A DNA stretch of 64,000 nt from contig NZ_OZ007039.1 of assembly GCF_963931675.1 (NCBI RefSeq), positions 1,583,657-1,647,656 of the forward strand, given 5' to 3'. The position numbers and the translations under genes were made by a program. Every line of letters starts with the position of its first letter. Position 1 is the first letter of the stretch. The notes below the pieces were generated by a model that was not told where the DNA came from, made no database searches, and saw only the letters and a list, made by a program, of their open reading frames with translations. Origin of the DNA: an uncultured Alistipes sp. (GTDB taxonomy: Bacteria > Bacteroidota > Bacteroidia > Bacteroidales > Rikenellaceae). Positions 58,089-64,000 of the stretch are shown one piece after another.

Positions 58089-58592
58089 TTGCTTATGTGC
58101 AACATGATTGGGGCTCAAAATATAGATGGATTCGTTTTAGGGAAAAGTCGAATAGAAACCATTAGTAACATACCAATAGGATTTAAATATGTAACAACAG
58201 ATAATCCCAATAAATTAGAATATGCGAAGATGTCCACTGTTTTAGACGGTTTTAGAGGAACAACCTACGAGCTATTATTCAAGGATAATAAACTATATAA
58301 TTTTACGAAACATCTATCCGATGTATATACAGACGATATGCATAGGACTCCAGAACAATGGTTTGCGGATATATATACAGTTTATATGGAAAAATTCGGC
58401 GATCCAACCTCGCAATATGAAGGAGCTTCCTTTTGGTATTGCTATTGGGCTCTCCCCAATTCTCAATTATCTTTTAAATTTTCATGGACGATCAGACAAA
58501 AAGAAGAGCTATACTTTGGCTCTTTGAGAACACGAACACATTATTATCTCAATATAACAATAGACTGGAAACCCAAAGAATCAACCCATTAA
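58089..58592 (+). pseudogene. Probable 5'-truncated secreted-protein gene
   Basis: About 165 codons with only a TTG (58089) or internal ATG (58095, 58104) to start. The first residues LLMCNMIGAQNIDG look like the end of a signal peptide cut by the IS256 element. The rest (IPIGFKYVTTDNPNKLEYAK to TIDWKPKESTH) is intact and unrecognised. The fragment at 54225 would give a signal peptide, but the two do not join in frame without extra bases. It may still be expressed from the IS promoter. Confidence 0.6.
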
Positions 58593-58693
58593 TTAGATGG
58601 CTTATTGGGATAATACAAAAAATATTAAAAAGAGAAATAGAAAAGTTCTGTGCTCTTATCCTTAAAAGGCATTACGTTTTTTCATTGAGATAA

Positions 58694-58702
58694 GGGGGGG
58701 GG
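58694..58702 (+). repeat. G9 tract (tract f)
   Basis: Nine Gs between two TAA triplets, 32 nt before the start of the duplicated-domain gene. Confidence 0.9.
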
Positions 58703-58734
58703 TAATTGAGATTAGGTTAAAAATAAAAAACACA

Positions 58735-59772
58735 ATGGGATTCTGGGATATACTGTTTCGGAACAAGAACGACCAATACACGACTCCCGCAACCCGCGAA
58801 CAGATTGCAGTGGATCCGAACTCGTTTTTTCAGGTCGGGATGTTCAAGGATGCGGCAAAAGCGCGTTACAGACGTCAGAACACCAAATATATGGCGATTG
58901 CCGCCTGGAAGATTGCCGAACTGCTCAACGAGCATTTCGCCAACTACCACATCCGTTGCATGGTGCCTGCCTCGGCCATTGACAAAAAGGCTCCCGTGGA
59001 AGCATTGCCCGTCCATTTCCTGATCTTTGAGGGGAATGTGCCGAAGGTAGCCGTTGTCATCGTGACCCGATACGGTTCCGAAAGCCGCACGGTTCTGGCG
59101 ACCAAACAGGTTTGTGAAGCCAACAAGATTGCCTACGTCAAGGTCTATGCAAACGGTTGTTATGCGGACTGGATTCAAGACGGGGACCGAATGAATCCCG
59201 ATGATGTCAAAATGTGCAAGACCTACATCATCTCCCACATTCAGGACGGGCTGACCCAGTACGAGGGCAAAAAGCCACAACCCAAACCGACTCCCAAACA
59301 GGAGGTGGCAAGCGAAATCGACATTCCCGCTAATTCCCAGTTCCGCCTGGCGGTATTCCATAAGGCTGCCAAACGAACCTATGCCAAACCCAGCATACAG
59401 GCCATGGCCAATGCCTTGGAAAAGATAGCCGAGATGATTGCCGAAAATTTCGATCCCGCCACGGTTCGTTGCATGGTGCCAGCCTCGGCCATCGCCCCCG
59501 ACTGTAACCCGCATGCTTTGCCTGTTCATTTCCTGTTTTACGACAAGTGGGAGCGCCCAAGGGTCGCCATGGTCATCGTAACCCAGAATGGCTACAATGT
59601 CCCGAATGTTCGGGCCACGAAAGCCATTTGCGAAGGACAGGGACTTCACTACATGCGGATCTTTGCCAACGGGTTCTATGCCGACTGGATGACGACCCAG
59701 CCTGCCAAGGCACCCATGTGCCAGGCCTTTATTCTCAAACATATCTTCGAGGTTCTGAAATATCGCCACTGA
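58735..59772 (+). CDS. Two-domain protein of tandem, apparently inactive nuclease-like repeats
   Basis: 345 residues in two homologous halves (about 28-165 and 196-345). Each has RCMVPASAI, then LPVHFL, a strand KVAVVIVT or RVAMVIVT, then ATK-x-(V/I)CE and a YANGCYADW or FANGFYADW block, linked by a Pro/Lys-rich hinge (KKPQPKPTPKQE). The order vDF, IElD, K..c..agl known from DUF2726-type PDDEXK proteins is recalled, but the acidic residues are replaced (VHF; VIVT), so catalysis is unlikely. That similarity is my reading, not a search result. It is encoded 183 nt upstream of the reverse transcriptase on the same strand. Confidence 0.6.
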   Translation: MGFWDILFRNKNDQYTTPATREQIAVDPNSFFQVGMFKDAAKARYRRQNTKYMAIAAWKIAELLNEHFANYHIRCMVPASAIDKKAPVEALPVHFLIFEGNVPKVAVVIVTRYGSESRTVLATKQVCEANKIAYVKVYANGCYADWIQDGDRMNPDDVKMCKTYIISHIQDGLTQYEGKKPQPKPTPKQEVASEIDIPANSQFRLAVFHKAAKRTYAKPSIQAMANALEKIAEMIAENFDPATVRCMVPASAIAPDCNPHALPVHFLFYDKWERPRVAMVIVTQNGYNVPNVRATKAICEGQGLHYMRIFANGFYADWMTTQPAKAPMCQAFILKHIFEVLKYRH

Positions 59773-59955
59773 AAGGATGCCTTGCACCTGTGAAGGGCTC
59801 AGCAGGGGACAGAAGTTGATTTTGCAGGTAATCCTCCCCTGTACAGTCCCGTATCCGATACCACTCGGATTTTAACATTTCCTTTCAGGCAGTTCGGCAT
59901 GGAGCCTTACCGCGGGCAGGGATCTTCATGTCGAACTTTTTTACAAACACAGCGC
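59773..59955 (+). ncRNA. Structured gap before the reverse transcriptase, candidate template/ncRNA
   Basis: Two hairpins are visible: CAGGGGA/TCCCCTG (59803-59841) and ATCCGA/TCGGAT with a 6-base loop (59853-59870) followed by TTTT. The RT frame is open back to 59899, but the first in-frame ATG with RT-like sequence is 59956. Many bacterial defence RTs carry a non-coding RNA in this position. Expression is not shown. Confidence 0.4.
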
Positions 59956-61212
59956 ATGACACTGATTGAACAGCTTGCCGACGAGCAGACATGGAACGAG
60001 TTTTTCTCCTACAAACAACAGTTGGGGCACCTTTCACAACAGCATGAAAAGGAGTTGCAGCAGTTTATCGGAGAGAAAGCCTATCTGGAGGTTCTTGATC
60101 GGATTCGGGCAAAGGGATTCTCGCTACCGCAGAAACGGTTAATCAGCAAGGTAAACAGCGACAAGAAACGGGTGGTCTACACCTGCCCCACAGCTGAAAA
60201 TTACCTGCTGAAACTCTTGACCTATCTGTTGATTCGTCGGTACGATCGGTTGTTTGCGCCCAATCTCTACTCCTTTCGGGCCCGACACGGGGTCAAGCGG
60301 GCCATTCAGTTTTTGCGAGGAGCCGAGAATCTGTCGGCAAAGTTTGCCTACAAGGTCGATATTCACGACTATTTCAATTCGGTCGATGTGGAGTTGCTGC
60401 TACCCCGACTGCAACGGATCATGGCCGACGAGACGGAGTGCTTCCATCTGATTGCCGACCTGCTGACCAATCCCCAAGTGGTTCTTCCCGACGGACAGAT
60501 CACTTGTGAACGAAAAGGCATCATGGCGGGAGTTCCGCTGGCTTCGTTCCTGGCCAACCTCTACCTGAACGATCTGGACTGGCACTTCCATCGGCAAGGA
60601 ATGCTGTATGCCCGTTATTCGGACGACATCATCCTGTTTGCCTCTTCTGCCGAAGAGCGCGAGATGGCGATCGACTATCTCCACGATTATCTTCAAGCAC
60701 ATCGTCTGACAATCAACGAAAAGAAGGAGGTCGTCACGGAGCCTTCTCAGAAATGGACGTTTCTGGGGGTCTCATTTGAAAACGGCGTGTTCGATGTCTC
60801 GGAGGTTTCAGCCTCCAAACTCAAGATGAAAATGCGTCGTAAAAGTCGTGCTCTGTTGCGCTGGAAGGCTCGGAAAGGTATAGACAATGACAAGGCGGCA
60901 CGGGCTTTTGTAAAGGCGTTCAACCGTAAACTTTATGACAATGATGCCGAAAACGAACTCACGTGGTCGCGCTGGTTCTTTCCGATCATCAACACGTCAC
61001 GGACACTAACCCTGATTGACCATTATATGCAGGACTGCCTGCGTTACATTGCCACCGAGAAACGAACCAAAGGGAGGTACCGATTCACTTACGAAGAAAT
61101 GAAGGCGCTAGGCTATCGAAATCTGGTTCATGAATATTATCAGATCCAGAAACAAAAAATTAATGAGGATAATCAAACAAAGAATCAACAACCAGTCCGT
61201 TCTGCAAAATAA
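59956..61212 (+). CDS. Reverse transcriptase (RVT_1), not retron, DGR or group II intron by motif
   Basis: 418 residues from MTLIEQLADEQTWNEFFSYK. RT motifs in order: RLISKVNSDKKRVVYTCP (1), FAYKVDIHDYFNSVDVELLL (3, first Asp), KGIMAGVPLASFLANLYLND (4), YARYSDDIILFASSAEE (5, YSDD), LTINEKKEV (6) and WTFLGVSFENGVF (7). Motif 4 lacks the SQ of diversity-generating RTs and the QG..SP of group II introns. There is no maturase X or HNH domain. It is most like the 'unknown group/Abi-type' RTs, many of which are anti-phage. It is the last cargo gene before attR. Confidence 0.85.
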   Translation: MTLIEQLADEQTWNEFFSYKQQLGHLSQQHEKELQQFIGEKAYLEVLDRIRAKGFSLPQKRLISKVNSDKKRVVYTCPTAENYLLKLLTYLLIRRYDRLFAPNLYSFRARHGVKRAIQFLRGAENLSAKFAYKVDIHDYFNSVDVELLLPRLQRIMADETECFHLIADLLTNPQVVLPDGQITCERKGIMAGVPLASFLANLYLNDLDWHFHRQGMLYARYSDDIILFASSAEEREMAIDYLHDYLQAHRLTINEKKEVVTEPSQKWTFLGVSFENGVFDVSEVSASKLKMKMRRKSRALLRWKARKGIDNDKAARAFVKAFNRKLYDNDAENELTWSRWFFPIINTSRTLTLIDHYMQDCLRYIATEKRTKGRYRFTYEEMKALGYRNLVHEYYQIQKQKINEDNQTKNQQPVRSAK

Positions 61213-61268
61213 CAGTAATATGACACGAGAATATCTATGGAGAAACAAAAGCAATTAACCTTTTCCAA

Positions 61269-61319
61269 GGACAGACTTTGCAAGGGGGCTCAAATATGCC
61301 CCTTTGCAAAAGTTTGTCC
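61269..61319 (+). ncRNA. Long hairpin downstream of the reverse transcriptase
   Basis: Arms starting GGACAGACTTTGCAA pair with a strand ending AGTTTGTCC over about 21 bp (two mismatches, one bulge). An outer ATATGACA/TGTCATAT pair lies at 61218 and 61329. It may be the RT terminator or a structured RNA used by the RT. Confidence 0.5.
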
Positions 61320-61380
61320 CTTCTTTAATGTCATATCTCCTCAATTCACTTATTGTTTAACCAACCGTGGTTTTGCATCC

Positions 61381-61402
61381 GTGTAAACTGTCGTGTAAAC
61401 CG
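61381..61402 (+). promoter_or_regulatory. Right arm-type repeat pair
   Basis: GTGTAAACTG at 61381 and GTGTAAACCG at 61393, 12-bp period, same orientation as the left pair. It lies 56 nt inside attR. Confidence 0.7.
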
Positions 61403-61457
61403 CTGATAATCTGTCGTCGCAATTATCTGGTTAATAGATTGTTATTGGCTGCTTGTA

Positions 61458-61507
61458 ACGTCTGGGGGGCGTGTGGTCGCTGGTTCGAATCCAGTCACCC
61501 CGACTGA
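61458..61507 (+). repeat. attR core (50 bp)
   Basis: Exact copy of attL. It lacks the tRNA 5' half, so it is not a tRNA gene. Confidence 0.95.
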
Positions 61508-61510
61508 TGG

Positions 61511-61547
61511 AAAATCCTTGATATTCAATCGAATATCGAGGATTTTT
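61511..61547 (+). terminator. Original tRNA-Pro terminator, now beyond attR
   Basis: AAAATCCTTGATATTC and its near-complement with a T5 tail. Before the element arrived it would have followed tRNA-Pro directly. Confidence 0.75.
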
Positions 61548-61577
61548 CTTTTGTGGTATATAGTCCGAAAAGCGGCG

Positions 61578-61599
61578 GTGGTACACAAGTGGTACATAA
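61578..61599 (+). repeat. 11-bp tandem repeat, relic arm sites of a second element
   Basis: GTGGTACACAA followed directly by GTGGTACATAA. Similar pairs often precede integrase genes in Bacteroidetes tRNA-targeted elements, but no integrase follows here. Confidence 0.55.
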
Positions 61600-61889
61600 A
61601 TAGTCGCCATCCGAAAATTTCAATCTCAGTCGTTAAGTATTTGGTTTTTGGGCGGTTGCTGTATTTGGGCCTATACAGTCGCTTCGAATAGGCGGATAAT
61701 GAATTTATCGGGTTCGTGGCTATATGAGCTGTAATCGCCCCTGAAACGCTTCTATCGGGATTTAACAAAACGACCTGCCGCATGACGGCAGGTCGGAGAA
61801 AGGTCGGGATAAAAGTTGAATGAGATAGGTGGATGGATAACAACTTACAACTATGGTTTTATCCGCGACCGGAATTATATATGAAACAA
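61600..61889. other. Gap beyond the element, no supported gene
   Basis: Contains one hairpin (CGACCTGCCG with CGGCAGGTCG, around 61779-61803) that could terminate the minus-strand genes to the right. Frames across it have no recognisable content. Confidence 0.5.
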
Positions 61890-62246
61890 TCAGAAACTAC
61901 AATATCGAACACTATGCCCTCCTCTTGTAATCTCATAATTGGTGCAGGGGTCTTCAAATAATGTTTGATATAAGACATGACCTAATATGGAACTTTGTCC
62001 TGTTTGAGATTTGGGATATCTCAAAAGGATCGCTTGCAGTGCATGATCATTAGCCCAGTCAATTTGTTTTTTGCCGACAAGGTCTCGTGCCGAAAAAGGC
62101 TTGCCATTTCGGTTGAATCCTTTTTGTCGGATAATCTCCATTAAATTTCTGCGAACATTGGTAAGTTCGTCTGCTGTCAATGCCCGTACCTGCTTGGGCT
62201 GAATGGCGGTCGGCTGTAATTTGCCGTTTAGCTTTTCGTATAACAT
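61890..62246 (-). CDS. Small hypothetical protein downstream of the LRR surface protein
   Basis: 118 residues. I do not recognise a family. It is soluble and basic, with ALTADELTNVRRNLMEIIRQ helical and FSARDLVGKKQIDWANDHAL in the middle; no signal peptide. It starts 13 nt after the stop of the leucine-rich-repeat gene, so the two are probably co-transcribed. The hairpin near 61790 may end the transcript. Confidence 0.6.
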   Translation of the reverse strand: MLYEKLNGKLQPTAIQPKQVRALTADELTNVRRNLMEIIRQKGFNRNGKPFSARDLVGKKQIDWANDHALQAILLRYPKSQTGQSSILGHVLYQTLFEDPCTNYEITRGGHSVRYCSF

Positions 62247-62259
62247 GTGCTGTAATCAG

Positions 62260-64000
62260 TTAAAATTCGATTTCTTCAATAGCGGTAAAACGGGAGGTCC
62301 AGGGATCTTTATCATATGCATCTTTACATCCGAAGGGAACTCCCAAATAACTATACTTACTGGAACTTCCAAACGAAGAGGTTGAAACATTCGGTGGGGT
62401 TGTTGCTTTACAATACACTTTGGTAAATTGTAAAGGACGGTTGTATGAATAAGGGTAAGAGGATGAAACAAATACATCTTGACTAAAAACGTAACCATCT
62501 ATCTGACTTATTCCGCTGCCGATGGCCAGATACCCATTGAATCCGGTGCAATCGCGAAAAGCACTGCTTTCAATCGTCGCTACCTGGTCGGGGATGACCA
62601 AATTGCCGGTAAATCCGGAACATTCGTAAAAGCAATATTCTGGAATGGTAGTTATTCCGGTGCCGAACGTCAGCGTGCCGGTAAATCCGGAACAATTGTA
62701 AAAGGCATATGTCCCCAATGAGGTGACGCTGTTGGGAATGTGCAGGCTCCCGGTCAAGGTCTTGCATCGGTAGAAGGCACGTTCGCCAATCGTTTGCAAG
62801 CCTTCGGGCAACACCAGATTCCCGGCCAACGAAGAGCACGCTTCGAATGCGGATACTCCGATCGAAAGGACCGTGCCTGGAATTTCTATCGAAGTAATGC
62901 TGCTTCCGTTGAACGCATTGTCCGGTATGGCTTCCAGATTCAGTGGCAGAATGACTGTTTTAATCGTACTGCTTTTGAAACAGCTGGCCGGAATGGTCGT
63001 ATTGTCGATTTGTGCCAAATCGACCGATTCCAAGGCGGGCATGGTGCGCATAAAGTCGTAGTCGAACGTGTTGAGGTTCCCGGTCAGTTTCAGCCCGATC
63101 AGTTTCTCTTTCTCATCGGCGGAAATGTAGTTTTCCAACGTCCCGGCCGTTTCGACATGGACCGTCTTGTATCCCGAAGCCTTTTGGGCGAACAGAATGC
63201 TTTGGGCAATCAACCCGCTGTCGTCTTTCAGGTTGACGGTCGAGTAACGATAGGTGGTGTTCGGGTTGGCCTGGGCCGTAAAGGTAAGTGTCTCCTTATG
63301 GGTTGCCGCGCGTGTTTCAGCTATCGAAAGCCATGCCTGGTCGGCTTCCGGAATCTCTACCGAGTAAGTTACGTTGGTTTCTACCTCGACTTGCACCGTT
63401 TCTCCTTCTGCGGCGATTTCCACGGTGTTGGTCGAAACGAGGATGACGCTTTCGACAAAATTGAGGATGCGCATGATGGTATTCGTCCCTTTGGATACAA
63501 AGACCAGCACCCGGCTTGCTCCGAGATCCGCCGACGGGGTTGTGACGATGATTCTTCCGGATCGGTAATCCGTCGGTGAAACCGAGGCTTTATAAAGATC
63601 TTGCGCTACGACTTCAATCAGCGTGTTTTCGTCTGCTCCGGTAATTGTATACTCGATTTCATAGGTTTTGTCCGGCAAAACATTGATCGAATCCGTATTG
63701 CCGAATACGATATCCAATGTTTCGGATGCCGTTGCTTTCGGAATCGTAATCGTGCTGTCGTCATTCAAGGTGAATATAACGCTGTCGTCGGTTTCTTCAA
63801 CATCCTTGAAAATACCTCCGGCCTGCCCCGGTTCACCCGGTTCTCCTTTGTCGCCGGTCGCTTTTCCAAGTTGTGTCCAGGAGGCTCCGTCGTTGTAGGA
63901 AACATACCAATACCCATCCTCTATTTTTAACTGAGGAGTAATCCCATCTTTTCCATCTTCACCGGGTTTCCCGTCTTGGCCGTCGTTGCCGTCTTCGCCT
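62260..64000 (-). CDS. Collagen-like, BACON-like and BspA-type LRR surface protein, N-terminus outside the window
   Basis: At least 579 codons, open to the window edge. Order from the visible start: Gly-x-y collagen-like repeats (GEDGNDGQDGKPGEDGKDG), a segment GYWYVSYNDGASWTQLG typical of DUF4988-like Bacteroidales lipoproteins, a second collagen-like stretch (GDKGEPGEPGQAGG), one or two Ig/BACON-like beta domains (VEVETNVTYSVEIPEADQAW), then at least seven LRR_5 repeats (LPEGLQTIGERAFYRCKTLTG; IPNSVTSLGTYAFYNCSGFTG). It is probably an outer-surface adhesin or glycan-binding lipoprotein. The signal peptide is outside the window. Confidence 0.85.
   Translation of the reverse strand, partial: GEDGNDGQDGKPGEDGKDGITPQLKIEDGYWYVSYNDGASWTQLGKATGDKGEPGEPGQAGGIFKDVEETDDSVIFTLNDDSTITIPKATASETLDIVFGNTDSINVLPDKTYEIEYTITGADENTLIEVVAQDLYKASVSPTDYRSGRIIVTTPSADLGASRVLVFVSKGTNTIMRILNFVESVILVSTNTVEIAAEGETVQVEVETNVTYSVEIPEADQAWLSIAETRAATHKETLTFTAQANPNTTYRYSTVNLKDDSGLIAQSILFAQKASGYKTVHVETAGTLENYISADEKEKLIGLKLTGNLNTFDYDFMRTMPALESVDLAQIDNTTIPASCFKSSTIKTVILPLNLEAIPDNAFNGSSITSIEIPGTVLSIGVSAFEACSSLAGNLVLPEGLQTIGERAFYRCKTLTGSLHIPNSVTSLGTYAFYNCSGFTGTLTFGTGITTIPEYCFYECSGFTGNLVIPDQVATIESSAFRDCTGFNGYLAIGSGISQIDGYVFSQDVFVSSSYPYSYNRPLQFTKVYCKATTPPNVSTSSFGSSSKYSYLGVPFGCKDAYDKDPWTSRFTAIEEIEF

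Larger units (their letters stand above)
41901..61507 (+). mobile_element. 19.6-kb integrative element in tRNA-Pro(GGG)
   Basis: The ends are exact 50-bp direct repeats (41901-41950 and 61458-61507), the first forming the 3' part of tRNA-Pro. A tyrosine recombinase gene lies just inside the left end, and paired 12-bp-spaced repeats lie inside both ends. The body is a mosaic of AT-rich and GC-richer blocks with four insertion sequences. No conjugation genes are seen, so it is a genomic island or a mobilisable element that depends on helpers. One-att length is 19,557 bp. Confidence 0.93.

Noticed and set aside
58484..58693. Overlapping plus-strand frame of 69 codons
   Set aside because: It lies in another frame over the end of the truncated secreted-protein gene and has no independent support.
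59773..61212. Diversity-generating retroelement
   Set aside because: RT motif 4 has no SQ, no template/variable repeat pair was found near the RT, and there is no Avd-like gene or C-type-lectin target.
59956..61212. Group II intron
   Set aside because: No maturase X or endonuclease domain, and no intron boundary or domain V-like hairpin seen.
61461..61507. Second tRNA-Pro gene at the right end
   Set aside because: Only the 3' part is present; the acceptor 5' strand, D-arm and most of the anticodon 5' stem are missing. It is attR.
61442..61843. Minus-strand open frame of 133 codons beyond attR
   Set aside because: It starts in intergenic sequence, crosses the terminator and attR, and has no recognisable content.

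Overview
The window looks like a Bacteroidales chromosome, most likely Alistipes or a close Rikenellaceae relative. Three things suggest this: high GC in the conserved part, Bacteroidetes-type promoters (TTTG, 19-21 bp, TAnnTTTG) and typical gene content (DUF4954, DKNYY repeats, DUF3871, a SlyD with a Cys/His tail). The genus is inferred from content, not from a marker search.

Positions 1-41.9 kb are ordinary, dense core genome. In order: the start of an NSS transporter, folB, tyrS, dnaX, clpB, a secreted esterase, a surface-polysaccharide block (GT2, Stealth, LuxE-like), infC and thrS, pdxA, a TrmH-type methyltransferase with rnz, trxB, then a cluster of two kinase-like/WG proteins, a VWA protein and a DUF4954 beta-helix protein. 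These are followed by slyD, gcvP, a sulfatase, a TGS-like/uridine-kinase-like protein, a nucleotidase lipoprotein, rpsA, a DKNYY-repeat protein, rplI-rpsR-rpsF, thiL and adk (divergent), rpsT, tRNA-Glu and a metal- or cobalamin-type ABC importer.

Positions 41,901-61,507 are a 19.6 kb integrative element in tRNA-Pro(GGG). It is bounded by exact 50-bp direct repeats, has a tyrosine recombinase next to the tRNA gene, and carries matching pairs of 12-bp-spaced repeats at both ends that look like integrase arm sites. The cargo is a mosaic: a ParB-like protein, unknown AT-rich genes, a two-gene HTH module with three in-frame TGA codons and no TGG, AbiH, a Sak4-like ATPase overlapping DUF3871, an IS982 element with a partial duplicate, small secreted proteins, three insertion sequences nested inside one another, a protein made of two apparently degenerate nuclease-like halves, and a reverse transcriptase flanked by structured DNA.

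Positions 61.5-64 kb hold a possible remnant of a second element, a small unknown protein, and the 3' part of a collagen-like, BspA-type leucine-rich-repeat surface protein running off the window.

The most interesting points are: the TGA-for-Trp gene pair; the reverse transcriptase with its pseudo-nuclease neighbour, possibly driven by a promoter inside an IS end; the kinase/VWA/beta-helix operon; a dnaX A10 slip site that would make the short gamma subunit; and six intergenic G tracts that are all exactly nine bases long.
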